NCBI RefSeq assembly: GCF_025998815.1 | Contig: NZ_AP026678.1 | Span: 2,604,001-2,668,000, forward strand | DNA length: 64,000 bases | From: Ignavibacterium sp. | GTDB taxonomy: Bacteria; Bacteroidota; Ignavibacteria; Ignavibacteriales; Ignavibacteriaceae | Direction: 5' to 3' | Shown: in pieces, positions 53,755-62,837 of the stretch | How the letters are laid out: every line of letters begins with the position of its first letter | Position numbering within the stretch: the first letter of the stretch is position 1 | Program-made: the position numbers and the translations under genes | The notes under the pieces: model-generated | The model's input: the letters and a program-made list of their open reading frames with translations, nothing else | What the model was told of the DNA's origin: nothing | Databases searched by the model: none

Positions 53755-54713
53755 TTTAGTTCAATTACTTTTTCAGCCAGAGTATAAATATCTTCAACGG
53801 CTATGTCTTCAATCTTTTCCGTTTGTGATTTAATGAAGAAAGAGTTTTTATTTATTGGTGCCCATTCATAAGGATTAGTCGGACCAAAAAGAGAAATCAT
53901 TTTAGCTCCCGAAAATCCTGCAATGTGCATTGTTCCTGTGTCGTTAGTTATGTAAAGATCTACGAGTGATAAAATTGCTCCAAGTTTTTTAACAGGAAAA
54001 TTGTGGGCAATTGTATATTCAATTTTTTCATTATCCAAATCAGATTTTATTTTGCTGATTATTAAATCGTCAGTCCACCCGGAAGTAATTAAAATATAAT
54101 TCCTGTATTTTTGATAAATCATTTTGATTAACTGAATAAATTTTTCTGTTGGATAAGTGTTCGCTTTTTTACCAGCGCCGGGATGAAATGCAACTATTTT
54201 CTTTGAAGAATTATTAAAATTTTCTTTAAGAAACATTTTTGCGAAAGTAATCTCATTTTCAGTGAATGAAAATTTTATTTCGTCCATCTCATCGTCTGTC
54301 AATTCAAATCCTGCAAGTCTTGCAATTTCAAGATTACGAACAAGTTGATGTTTGTTTTTCCAGGTAAAATCATTTTTAAGATTAAGTAAAAATGCCGATT
54401 TGTTTTTAGTTCCATCAACAGAATTAACACCAACTCTTACCTTCGCACCGGATAAAAAATTAATCAAATGTGATGTTCTCGAAATCTTTATTGTAGAAGG
54501 AACAAAGCCATACTGATATTTCCTGTCACGAAGTTGCTTATAAAAATTCAGAACAGTTTTGGAGGAAGATTTATCATAAATCAAAACACGGTTTATATAT
54601 GGATTGATTTCAAAAAAAGGTATTTCATAATTTGTTTTGGAAGCAACTAAAGTAATGTAAGAATCAGGATACTTTTTTTTGATTGCTTTAAAAAGACTCA
54701 ATGAACATAACAT
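53751..54713 (-). CDS. Family 9 glycosyltransferase (heptosyltransferase-like) with a non-canonical or damaged start
   Basis: At least 320 residues of a GT9 enzyme: LCSLSLFKAIKKKYP, ...VVAFHPGAGKKANTYPTEKF, YITNDTGTMHIAGFSGAKMISLFGPTNPYEW. It adds heptose or related sugars to lipopolysaccharide core. The conserved first strand and loop of the family (INILVVRQHNQIGD) is encoded directly upstream of this ATG in the same frame (to 54770), but the only possible starts there are ATC or ATT, and a TAA closes the frame at 54771-54773. So the true start is either non-canonical or lost by mutation. Confidence 0.85.
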   Translation of the reverse strand: MLCSLSLFKAIKKKYPDSYITLVASKTNYEIPFFEINPYINRVLIYDKSSSKTVLNFYKQLRDRKYQYGFVPSTIKISRTSHLINFLSGAKVRVGVNSVDGTKNKSAFLLNLKNDFTWKNKHQLVRNLEIARLAGFELTDDEMDEIKFSFTENEITFAKMFLKENFNNSSKKIVAFHPGAGKKANTYPTEKFIQLIKMIYQKYRNYILITSGWTDDLIISKIKSDLDNEKIEYTIAHNFPVKKLGAILSLVDLYITNDTGTMHIAGFSGAKMISLFGPTNPYEWAPINKNSFFIKSQTEKIEDIAVEDIYTLAEKVIELK

Positions 54714-54782
54714 ATCGCCAATCTGATTATGCTGGCGAACGACGAGAATGTTAATTTCTTCTTTTGTGATTTAATACACCAA

Positions 54783-55769
54783 CTATTTATTTGTTTTATC
54801 TATCCACTTTGCTAAATCTTTGGCAAAATATGTTAAGAACATATCAGCGCCTGCTCTTTTAATCGCAAATGCCGCTTCAACCATTACGCGTTCTTCGTCA
54901 ATCCATCCATTTGCACCAGCAGCTTTAATCATTGAGTACTCACCACTAACCTGATAAGCTGCCGTTGGCATTCCAAATCTCTGTTTCACTTCTCTGATTA
55001 CATCAAGATATGGTCCCGCTGGTTTAACCATAACAATATCAGCACCTTCTTTAATATCTTCTTCAACTTCACGAATTGCTTCGTTAATATTACCAATATC
55101 CATCTGATGTGATCTTCTGTCACCAAAAGCCGGAGTTGATTCTGCCGCATCTCTGAAAGGTCCGTAAAATCCGCTTGCATATTTAGCGGCGTAACTCATA
55201 ATTGGAATTTTATTAAATCCGTTATCATCAAGAATTTTTCTGATTGCAGCAACTCTTCCATCCATCATATCAGATGGTGCAATCATATCTGCGCCTGCCT
55301 GAGCGTGAGTGAGTGCTTCTTTTGCAAGGAGTTCGACTGTTTCGTCGTTAAGAATTTCTTCTCCGTGTAAAAGTCCGCAATGCCCGTGTGAAGTATACTC
55401 ACACATACATACATCGGTTATAACAACTAAATCTTTTACTTCCTTTTTAATTGCCCTTACAGCTCGTTGAATTATTCCTTCCGGGTCATAAGCTTCAGAA
55501 CCTTTTTCATCTTTGTGTTCCGGAATTCCAAATAAAATGATTGCAGGAATTCCAAGATCCCGAACTTCTTTGCATTCCTCAACAATTTTATCGATAGACA
55601 TTTGATAAACTCCCGGCATTGACTTAACCGGATTTTTTACATTGCTTCCGGGAACAACAAACAATGGATAGATAAGATCGTTTTTGGTAAGAACGGTTTC
55701 TCTCACCATATCTCTGATAATAGGATTATATCTTAAACGACGGTGACGAATGATCGGATAAGTTGACAT
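54783..55769 (-). CDS. hemB: Delta-aminolevulinic acid dehydratase (porphobilinogen synthase)
   Basis: A 328-residue HemB. It condenses two 5-aminolevulinate molecules into porphobilinogen. Active-site lysines are Lys196 (SYAAKYAS) and Lys249 (VMVKPAGP). The zinc site is of the cysteine type (Cys121, Cys123, Cys131 in [13 protein letters not shown]). The gene lies 80 nt downstream of a protoporphyrinogen oxidase gene, giving a small haem cluster. Confidence 0.97.
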   Translation of the reverse strand: MSTYPIIRHRRLRYNPIIRDMVRETVLTKNDLIYPLFVVPGSNVKNPVKSMPGVYQMSIDKIVEECKEVRDLGIPAIILFGIPEHKDEKGSEAYDPEGIIQRAVRAIKKEVKDLVVITDVCMCEYTSHGHCGLLHGEEILNDETVELLAKEALTHAQAGADMIAPSDMMDGRVAAIRKILDDNGFNKIPIMSYAAKYASGFYGPFRDAAESTPAFGDRRSHQMDIGNINEAIREVEEDIKEGADIVMVKPAGPYLDVIREVKQRFGMPTAAYQVSGEYSMIKAAGANGWIDEERVMVEAAFAIKRAGADMFLTYFAKDLAKWIDKTNK

Positions 55770-55849
55770 TTTAATCTCCTTTTTTGTTTAGCGGCCTTGA
55801 CTCTTTGCGAAAAAATATGTTCACGATGAGAACCAAAGTCACTAATAAG

Positions 55850-57220
55850 TTATAATTGATTTACAATTTTTTCAGTTACTAATTCTGCATTCTTTATGCA
55901 ATCTCCAACAGAAATTCCACCTCGGAAATTTCCACTTATGAATAATCCCGGATTTTGCTTTTCAAATTCGTCAAAAAATCTTTCGTGTTCAATGTAACCA
56001 ATGTTGTACTGTGGAATAGCTTTTTCCCAAAATCTGTTAGCAGAATAAACCGGCTGACCATTTATTTTCATCAAATGTTCAAATTCTCTTCTAACTTTCT
56101 CGAGCAATTTATTCCTGTCTTCTTTAACAAAATCGGGATTGCGGCTTCCGCCAATGAATAAAGTAAAAGTAGCAAAGCCATCATCTGCACGATATGGAAA
56201 AATAACTGAACTCCATAAAGCACCAAGAAAAGATTTTTTTTCTTTTTCCGGAATTAAAAAACCAAAACCATCAAGCGGCTGCTGAATATCTTTTTTATTG
56301 TAAGCAAGAAAATAAACCAATACTGGTGGGTAATAAATTGAATCACAATGTGTTTTAAATTTCCCGTTGAATTTTGTAAATAAATCTCCGGCAACATAAG
56401 ATGGAACAGTGGAAAGCACGGCATCACAGACTATTGCTTCATCTATTCCGTTATGTCTGTATGATACAATGTATCCATCAGCAGTTTTATCTATAGAATT
56501 AACTTCTGCGGAAAGGATTAATCTATCTCCAAAATAATTAGCAATTGCTTTTGGCAAAGCAATCATACCGCTCTTGAATGACAGCATTTTTGCAGACTGT
56601 TTGGATTTTTCAGCTCTTCTTTTTCTTTCTCGAATGCTTCTGATTGTTCCGATAATTAATCCACCATATTTTTCTTCCAAAGCATAAAGTTTTGGGAATG
56701 CTGATTTAACGCTCAACTCTTCAGGTCTCCCGGCATAAACTCCGGCAACAAAAGGATTGATTGCATAATCCAGAAATTCCTGTCCGAGTCTTCTTCTTAC
56801 AAACTCTGCAAGACTTTGATAGTAACCATCTGCTGATCGTCCGATAAATGGTTCTGCGAGTAATCTGAATTTTGCTTTTGTAGAAAATAATTTTGTTTTG
56901 ATTAAAGCAGGCGGAGACATCGGAAGAGCGTGTAGTTCATCATTTCTTAAAATATATCTTTTATTAGCTGCCTTGTTTGCGTATAGTAGTTCATCTTTTA
57001 GATTCAGTTCTTCTACAAGTTGTGATATTAATGGAGTTGTTTCAAGTGCACTGTTAGGACCACGATCGAACAGAAAACCATTTTCTTTAATACTTTCAAT
57101 TGAGCCACCAACTTCAGATTTTCTTTCTAATATTCTGATATTAAATCCTCTTTTAGAAAGAAGGTAGGCTGTTGTAAGTCCTGAAATTCCTGCACCAATA
57201 ACTACGATAGTTTTTGACAT
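55850..57220 (-). CDS. hemY: Protoporphyrinogen/coproporphyrinogen oxidase (HemY/HemG type, FAD)
   Basis: A 456-residue flavoprotein. The N-terminal dinucleotide fold VVIGAGISGLTTAYLLSKRG and the GGSIES motif are typical. RGPNSALETTPLI, DYAINPFVAGVYAGRPEELS and the C-terminal GISVGDCIKNAELV complete the family pattern. It oxidises a porphyrinogen with oxygen; whether the substrate is proto- or coproporphyrinogen cannot be told from the sequence. An aerobic-type enzyme suggests at least facultative oxygen use. Confidence 0.95.
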   Translation of the reverse strand: MSKTIVVIGAGISGLTTAYLLSKRGFNIRILERKSEVGGSIESIKENGFLFDRGPNSALETTPLISQLVEELNLKDELLYANKAANKRYILRNDELHALPMSPPALIKTKLFSTKAKFRLLAEPFIGRSADGYYQSLAEFVRRRLGQEFLDYAINPFVAGVYAGRPEELSVKSAFPKLYALEEKYGGLIIGTIRSIRERKRRAEKSKQSAKMLSFKSGMIALPKAIANYFGDRLILSAEVNSIDKTADGYIVSYRHNGIDEAIVCDAVLSTVPSYVAGDLFTKFNGKFKTHCDSIYYPPVLVYFLAYNKKDIQQPLDGFGFLIPEKEKKSFLGALWSSVIFPYRADDGFATFTLFIGGSRNPDFVKEDRNKLLEKVRREFEHLMKINGQPVYSANRFWEKAIPQYNIGYIEHERFFDEFEKQNPGLFISGNFRGGISVGDCIKNAELVTEKIVNQL

Positions 57221-57304
57221 AATCTTTTGAAATTTTTGTGGTCAAAATTAGTGAAAGCGAAAGTATTTAGGAAGGTATTAAAGAAGAGAGAATTAAAATA
57301 AGAG

Positions 57305-57351
57305 GCAGCACAGACATCATTAAAAAATAATTTAATGAAAGTCTGTGCTGC
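57305..57351. terminator. Terminator hairpin of the thioredoxin-like gene
   Basis: GCAGCACAGAC (57305-57315) and GTCTGTGCTGC (57341-57351) are exact reverse complements. A second inner stem (CATTAAA/TTTAATG) extends the hairpin. It lies just after the stop of the minus-strand thioredoxin-like gene. Confidence 0.8.
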
Positions 57352-57365
57352 AAATAAAAAATGTT

Positions 57366-57812
57366 TTACATATAAGACTTCAAGTGATTAACATAATTTA
57401 CTGGTCCGCCCGGTTGATATCCGGTTTGTAAAATAACATCTCCGTTTTTATTCAAAAGAAATATTGTTGGAAATCCTTCTACACCAAATCTCTGAGCAAG
57501 CTGATTGTTATACATTTTTGTTTCCATCGATTGCTCGATGTTTTTCGGGAAGTCAATTTTTACAAGTATCAGATTTTCTTTTGCAAATTTTTCAAATTCG
57601 CTTTGTGAAAACACTTCATTACTTAATCTCTGACACCAGATGCACCAATCGCTTCCGGTGAAGTTCACTAAAACAGTTTTATTTTCTTTCTGAGCTTTTT
57701 GTAAAGCTGTTTCCAGATTTGTTTCCCAATCAAGATTATCTGTTGTGCCGGCTTTTTTACAACCTGCTAATACTGAAAGTATTAAAACGAATGATAAAAA
57801 TATTTTTTTCAA
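57366..57812 (-). CDS. Thioredoxin-like lipoprotein
   Basis: A 148-residue lipoprotein (lipobox LAGC, Cys18). The thioredoxin fold has the redox pair Cys57-Ile-Trp-Cys60 in GSDWCIWCQRL, and a cis-proline segment EGFPTIFLLN. It should act in the periplasm in disulfide reduction or protein repair. A paralogue with the same WCIxC motif is at 62368-62832 on the other strand, but is interrupted. Confidence 0.9.
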   Translation of the reverse strand: MKKIFLSFVLILSVLAGCKKAGTTDNLDWETNLETALQKAQKENKTVLVNFTGSDWCIWCQRLSNEVFSQSEFEKFAKENLILVKIDFPKNIEQSMETKMYNNQLAQRFGVEGFPTIFLLNKNGDVILQTGYQPGGPVNYVNHLKSYM

Positions 57813-57885
57813 TTCAATCTCCTGATTTTTTATTGATGTTAGATTAAGTATATGAAAATTAGTTTCTGAATTATTTATAATATTT

Positions 57886-59430
57886 TTAATCGGCTTCTAC
57901 TGTCTCTATTTTTTCAACCTTTTTTGGTGCAGGCGGTCTTTCGTAAAGCTTTGCAAGACCGAGATATTTCAGATGAAGATTCTTATCAATTTGATCCCAG
58001 GTAAATCTCCATGTCCAGTTTCCACCTAATTTCCCCGGGAAATTCATTCGTGCTTCACCGCCAAGATTGAGAATATCCTGCATCGGAATGATTACAAGAT
58101 TAGCAACAGAAGCATAAGCCAAACGAATTAATTCATATACCACATCATCACCAAAATAGTTAAGATATTTTTGCATATGCTCATAAATATCTGAATCTTT
58201 ATCCTGTTTTGCTTTTTCGAAATAAGCACGCGTTGTATCATTATCGTGAGAACCGGTGTAGACAACACAGTTCTGAACATAATTATGTGGAAGAAATTTT
58301 GTCTCCATACCAGTACCAAAAGCAAACTGAAGTATTTTCATTCCGGGAAAATTAAACATATCTCTCAATGCTTCAACTTCAGGTGTAATAACACCAAGAT
58401 CTTCAGCCAGAATAGGAACATCACCAAGATGATTGATAATTGATTTGAATAATTTTTCTCCGGGAGCTTTAACCCATCTGCCTGTTTCAGCTGTTGGTGC
58501 ATCGCCGGGAATTTCCCAGTAAGCTTCGAATCCTCTGAAGTGATCAATACGAACTATGTCAACCAGCTTAAACAAATTTGCAAATCTTTTTCTCCACCAA
58601 AGGAAATCATCTTTTTCCATTTCTTTCCATTTGTAAAGAGGATTACCCCAAAGTTGTCCTGTCGGTGAAAAATAATCCGGTGGAACTCCCGCTACTGTTT
58701 CAAGTTTTCCGTTTTCATCCACGGTGAACAAATGTTTATTTGCCCAAAGGTCTGCACTATCATAAGCAATGAAAATAGGCATATCACCAATTATCTTAAT
58801 TCCTTTTAAGTTTGCATATTCTTTAACAGCATACCATTGATTAAAAAATTCATATTGAACAAACTTGTGATAAAAAATATCGTCGGATAATTTTTCTTTC
58901 CATTCACTCATCGTTTTTTTATCTCTGTGCACAAGACCTTTATCCCAATCCTTCCAGACAATTCCTCCGTGAGCATCTTTTGCAGCCATGAAAAAGGAAA
59001 AATCATCGAGCCAATCTGAATGTTCTTTTTCAAAGGATTCAAAATCATTCTTATAACTTTTGAATTTATCTTTAAAATTTTGGAATGCTTTTCTGAGTAA
59101 TGATTTTTTATATTCAATTACCTGACCATAATCAATCTGATGTGGATTGTGGTCAGGAATATCTTTTAAGTCATTATCTGAAAGCAATCCTTCATCCTTA
59201 AGTTTATCAGGACTAATTAAATTTGGATTTCCGGCAAATGCAGAAAAACATTGATAAGGCGAATCACCATATCCGGTTGGACCAAGAGGAAAAACCTGCC
59301 AGAGTTTTTGTCCTGCTTTCTCTAAAAAATCAATAAACAAAAAAGCATCATTTCCGAGATCTCCAATTCCGTATTTCGAAGGAAGGGAAGTCGGGTGAAG
59401 AAGAATTCCAGCATTGCGCTCAAATTTCAT
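57886..59430 (-). CDS. malQ: 4-alpha-glucanotransferase (GH77)
   Basis: A 514-residue amylomaltase. It transfers alpha-1,4-glucan segments between maltodextrins. Catalytic residues are Asp296 (VRIDHFRGF), Glu343 (ILAEDLG) and Asp396 (GSHDNDTT). N-terminal LHPTSLPSKYGIGDLG and QVFPLGPTGYGDSPYQ are family signatures. An AAAGGA lies upstream of the ATG. It has no other glycogen gene beside it. Confidence 0.97.
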   Translation of the reverse strand: MKFERNAGILLHPTSLPSKYGIGDLGNDAFLFIDFLEKAGQKLWQVFPLGPTGYGDSPYQCFSAFAGNPNLISPDKLKDEGLLSDNDLKDIPDHNPHQIDYGQVIEYKKSLLRKAFQNFKDKFKSYKNDFESFEKEHSDWLDDFSFFMAAKDAHGGIVWKDWDKGLVHRDKKTMSEWKEKLSDDIFYHKFVQYEFFNQWYAVKEYANLKGIKIIGDMPIFIAYDSADLWANKHLFTVDENGKLETVAGVPPDYFSPTGQLWGNPLYKWKEMEKDDFLWWRKRFANLFKLVDIVRIDHFRGFEAYWEIPGDAPTAETGRWVKAPGEKLFKSIINHLGDVPILAEDLGVITPEVEALRDMFNFPGMKILQFAFGTGMETKFLPHNYVQNCVVYTGSHDNDTTRAYFEKAKQDKDSDIYEHMQKYLNYFGDDVVYELIRLAYASVANLVIIPMQDILNLGGEARMNFPGKLGGNWTWRFTWDQIDKNLHLKYLGLAKLYERPPAPKKVEKIETVEAD

Positions 59431-59508
59431 AAATAGTCCTTTATAAATTAAAAAAAATACTTTTGCAAAGATAAACTATTGAGAAGTTGAATTCGAAGTG
59501 CATAAAAA

Positions 59509-59533
59509 AGGCGGACAAGATTTTCGCCCGCCT
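59509..59533. terminator. Terminator hairpin of the small barrel gene
   Basis: AGGCGG (59509-59514) pairs with CCGCCT (59528-59533). An A run on the left gives a T run on the minus strand, so it should end the minus-strand barrel gene. Confidence 0.6.
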
Positions 59534-59557
59534 GATTTGGAAACTATGTGTTAAATT

Positions 59558-60115
59558 TTATAATGCAAAAGCTACACCGGCATTAACACTTAAGTGCGTG
59601 GTTGATGATCCTTCAGTAAATATCATATTATATTTAGCTGTCACATCAAGTGAGGTTTTAGGATTAAATTTGTATAAGAAACCAACTCCGGGTGCGATGC
59701 CAAATTTAGTTTCGGTAGAAGAGTCGTCAATCGTGAATCCGAAAAGTGAGCCTTTAACCGAAGAAGCCAGCATATGCAATCCTGCTTCGGCTGCGACATA
59801 AGGTAGAAAATGCCCTTTGCCGAAAGCATATCTCAATCCAACTAATATTGGAATATCTGAGAAAGACACTTCATAACCAGGAATGCTTTCTTTTGTTCCC
59901 CATTTAACATATCCTACTGATCCGGTTACATCTAACATTGGAGATACTGAGTAGGTAAAAGTACCGGTAGCGCCAAATCCTGTTCCAGCTCCATCACCGA
60001 AATCCCCGGTTGGGAATGAAACTAAACCCTGAACAGAAGCGCCCATTTTACTTTGAGCGTTTGTAAATGCAACTGCGAATACAGTTACAAATAGAACGAG
60101 AAGAAGTTTTTTCAT
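59558..60115 (-). CDS. Small outer-membrane beta-barrel protein
   Basis: A 185-residue protein with signal peptide (residues 1-20, ending FTNAQ). The strands (GFGATGTFTYSVSPMLDVTGSVG; HFLPYVAAEAGLHML; SLDVTAKYNMIF; NAGVAFAL) and the terminal aromatic-free leucine fit an eight-stranded OmpX/OmpA-barrel type porin. AAGGG precedes the ATG. No specific ligand is evident. Confidence 0.85.
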   Translation of the reverse strand: MKKLLLVLFVTVFAVAFTNAQSKMGASVQGLVSFPTGDFGDGAGTGFGATGTFTYSVSPMLDVTGSVGYVKWGTKESIPGYEVSFSDIPILVGLRYAFGKGHFLPYVAAEAGLHMLASSVKGSLFGFTIDDSSTETKFGIAPGVGFLYKFNPKTSLDVTAKYNMIFTEGSSTTHLSVNAGVAFAL

Positions 60116-60203
60116 ATGATTACCCTTGCGATTGTTGAAAGTTTAGTTATTTAGTACGATGCAAAAATAAATAATCATTAAAATTTTGCAAATTTAAATT
60201 AAA

Positions 60204-60225
60204 GGGGTTGTGGGACTACAACCCC
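60204..60225. terminator. Perfect hairpin terminator
   Basis: GGGGTTGT (60204-60211) and ACAACCCC (60218-60225) enclose six bases, with an AT-rich left flank giving a T-rich minus strand. It closes the large barrel gene. Confidence 0.75.
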
Positions 60226-60238
60226 ATTGAAAATAAAA

Positions 60239-61498
60239 TCAGAAGGCAAAGCTTCCTGATAAGTATGCAAATGATCTTACACCGCCGCCGATAAGATTAA
60301 ATCCTTGTCTTAATACATCATCGTTGACTGTTGCATCAAGTGTAAAACCACCAAATCGGAAACCCACACCAAGTCTTACATCGCCTTGTCCAAAACCAGT
60401 ACGTGTGTTCTCATCAACTGTAGTTGGTGATGCGATTGTTTGATTTGTTAGTGAGAATGTGCTAGCTACATAACCTGCTCTACCAACTAACCATTCTGTA
60501 AACTGCCATTCAGCACCAAGATTCCAGGCAGGGAATACTATGCGTGAATCAGAAAGTTCGGGACTAACGCCTGAGACTGATGAGATTGTCTGTGATTCGT
60601 ACATAAATGCCGGACCACCAGAAATTAACAAGCTACCGCTCTGATAAACCAATCCTGCACCGACACCAAGCCCCATAAATGATGGTAAATCAGTTGAATT
60701 GCTACCAACTTTATATGTTCCTGTTGAATTGTAGAACATTACTGATGGAACTAAAGAAAACTTGCCACCTAATTTGAAGAATCCACGGGCATTAAACATT
60801 AAATTTGTTGCAGAAGCTTCTTCTTTATCACCAGTTCCCGGAGTGTAAGTAGCTGAAGGCATCGATAAAGAGAATGCAGCATCCAAACTGAATGTGGAAG
60901 AAATTTTACCAACAGTAGCTAAATTTAAACCAAATTGGCTTGCACTGTTTTTATCACCATTACCTGTTGCCGGTTTGAAATCATTTGTGGTTGAAGCATA
61001 AGAAACGCCCAAACCTACTGTAAAATCTCCAAGATTATAGGAACCCAATAATGTAAAATTATTATTCAAAGGAATTACATCTGCTGCTGGATTTGAGTTA
61101 ACAATTCCAACAACATTATTTGGATCTAAGTAAGCAATAGAGCTGCTTGATAAGAAATCATTTCTGGTAAGTAAAGCACCTAGTGTAAATCCTTTAGAAA
61201 CCTGATAGTTGAATCCCACAAATTGTCCGAATCCATCTTCCGGATTTCCATTGTTTCCGCCAATATCTCCCCAAAAGAAATTTGAATAAACTGATGAATA
61301 AGCAGAATTATATTTGATATTATCCGGATCAACGATGTAAGGGTTATCGCCCATACTGTATAAACGGGCATAACCGCCATAACGATTGTCCTTTACTCCA
61401 TCCTGAGCAAAAACGGATGAAGAAAAAATTATTATAAAAGAGAAAAGCGAAAGAATCGCCAACCCTTTTGATAAAAAATGAACTTTAGAAATCTTCAT
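60239..61498 (-). CDS. Outer-membrane beta-barrel protein (FadL/OmpP1-like)
   Basis: A 419-residue protein with signal peptide (residues 1-32, ending SSVFAQ), then about 14 alternating amphipathic strands and a terminal aromatic (GSFAF). The start (GYARLYSMGDNPYIVDPDNIKYNSAY) resembles Bacteroidota/Ignavibacteria long-barrel proteins often called PorV-like or OmpP1-like. A FadL-type substrate channel or a T9SS-associated barrel are both possible; neither is proven. AAAGGAG stands 6 nt before the ATG. Confidence 0.75.
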   Translation of the reverse strand: MKISKVHFLSKGLAILSLFSFIIIFSSSVFAQDGVKDNRYGGYARLYSMGDNPYIVDPDNIKYNSAYSSVYSNFFWGDIGGNNGNPEDGFGQFVGFNYQVSKGFTLGALLTRNDFLSSSSIAYLDPNNVVGIVNSNPAADVIPLNNNFTLLGSYNLGDFTVGLGVSYASTTNDFKPATGNGDKNSASQFGLNLATVGKISSTFSLDAAFSLSMPSATYTPGTGDKEEASATNLMFNARGFFKLGGKFSLVPSVMFYNSTGTYKVGSNSTDLPSFMGLGVGAGLVYQSGSLLISGGPAFMYESQTISSVSGVSPELSDSRIVFPAWNLGAEWQFTEWLVGRAGYVASTFSLTNQTIASPTTVDENTRTGFGQGDVRLGVGFRFGGFTLDATVNDDVLRQGFNLIGGGVRSFAYLSGSFAF

Positions 61499-61736
61499 AG
61501 AATCTCCTTTTAATTGTTTATAAATTCGCCAAATTTTTGGCTGCTAAAAATTAAACAATTTTGTGCCATAGTCAAGAGGGCAGTAACTTATTTTTTTTGA
61601 AAGAGTTAACTGCATCAATTTAAAGAAGTGTTCTAAATCACGGGCGGATTTTCATTTTTATAAAATGAATTTTTGCTTTTGAAGTTTTCAACTTTAGTGT
61701 AAATACTTATGTTTGCACAAATATTTTTTGGTTAAA

Positions 61737-62351
61737 ATGAAATTGTTAAGAAAACTTTACGACTGGGTTCTTCACTGGGCCGAAACTCCTTATGGACCGA
61801 TAGCTTTATTTATTCTTGCTTTTGCAGAATCATCTTTCTTCCCAATACCACCGGACGCTCTTTTGATTGCTTTGGTACTTGGTGCTACGACAAAAGCTTT
61901 CAGGTTTGCACTAAATTGCACTATTGCTTCAGTTCTGGGTGCTTTGCTTGGTTATACCATCGGACATTTTCTGTGGTGGACACCTTCAAACGAATTCACT
62001 TCAATTGCAATGTTTTTTTTTAATAACATCCCTGGCTTTACGGAAAAACTTTTTTTCGATGTTCAGAAAATGTACGATCAATACGATTTCTGGATTGTTT
62101 TTACTGCCGGCTTCACGCCGATACCTTATAAAGTAATTACTATTTCGTCAGGTGCGTTTAATATCAATTTACCGATGTTTGTTTTTGCTTCAGTCATAAG
62201 TCGAGGTGCAAGATTTTTTTTGGTGGCTTTTCTGATATGGAAATTCGGGCCACAGATAAGAACTTTTATTGACAAATATTTTAACTGGCTGGCAATCGCT
62301 TTTACCGTTTTATTAATAGGCGGATTCGTCGTAATCAAATATGCAATTTGA
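61737..62351 (+). CDS. DedA/YqaA-family membrane protein
   Basis: A 204-residue protein with five to six helices. AFAESSFFPIPPDALLIALVLG and GFTPIPYKVITISSGAFNI are the two VTT/SNARE-associated signature segments of the DedA superfamily, linked to lipid scrambling and undecaprenyl-phosphate recycling in other bacteria. The start at 61737 (MKLLRKLYDW) is chosen over TTG at 61713, because the homologous region starts there. It ends 16 nt before the next ATG. Confidence 0.9.
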   Translation: MKLLRKLYDWVLHWAETPYGPIALFILAFAESSFFPIPPDALLIALVLGATTKAFRFALNCTIASVLGALLGYTIGHFLWWTPSNEFTSIAMFFFNNIPGFTEKLFFDVQKMYDQYDFWIVFTAGFTPIPYKVITISSGAFNINLPMFVFASVISRGARFFLVAFLIWKFGPQIRTFIDKYFNWLAIAFTVLLIGGFVVIKYAI

Positions 62352-62367
62352 GAGAAAGGGAAATTTT

Positions 62368-62832
62368 ATGAAGAAAATAATCTTATTTATAACATTAACG
62401 ATTTTTACTTTACCATTATTTTCTCAGCAGTATGAAACTATCAAAAAGTTTGATCCCACAAGAAATCCAGAGCAAGATCTTAAAAATGCGATTGAATATG
62501 CACAGAAAACAAACAAAAGAATTATTCTTGATGTTGGTGGAGAATGGTGCATTTAGTGTCATAGGATCGATTCTTTTATTGAATCTCACAAAGACATAAA
62601 AGATTTTTTAGATAAACATTTTGTTGTTTTAAAAGTCAATTACAGCAAAGAAAATAAAAACGAAAAATTTCTTTCCAACTATCCACAAATTCCAGGATAT
62701 CCTCATTTCTTTGTACTTGATAAGGATGGAAAATTTCTACATTCACAGGATACCGGTGTGCTGGAAAAAGATAAAGATTATGATGAACAAAAGTTTATGG
62801 AATTCCTGAAGAAGTGGGCAATGAGAGATTAA
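62368..62832 (+). pseudogene. Thioredoxin-like exported protein interrupted by TAG within its CxxC motif
   Basis: The frame from ATG 62368 (GGGA 6-9 nt upstream) encodes a signal peptide (MKKIILFITLTIFTLPLFS) and a thioredoxin-like domain. Codon 63 (62554-62556) is TAG, exactly between the two cysteines: EWC-I-stop-C-HRI. The frame then continues without interruption to TAA at 62830-62832 with a well-preserved fold (cis-Pro GYPHFFVLD). The paralogue at 57366-57812 has WCIWC, so TGG to TAG (one base) explains it. The product would be 154 residues if read through. It may be a fresh nonsense mutation, a sequencing error or a suppressed stop. Confidence 0.75.
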
Positions 62833-62837
62833 AAAAA

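Noticed and set aside
61499..61736. Possible small RNA or riboswitch in the divergent gap before the DedA gene
   Set aside because: No stable hairpin or known conserved core found; it appears to hold only divergent promoter sequence.
62554..62556. Selenocysteine recoding at the interrupted CxxC motif
   Set aside because: The codon is TAG, not TGA, and it replaces the residue between the cysteines rather than a cysteine.
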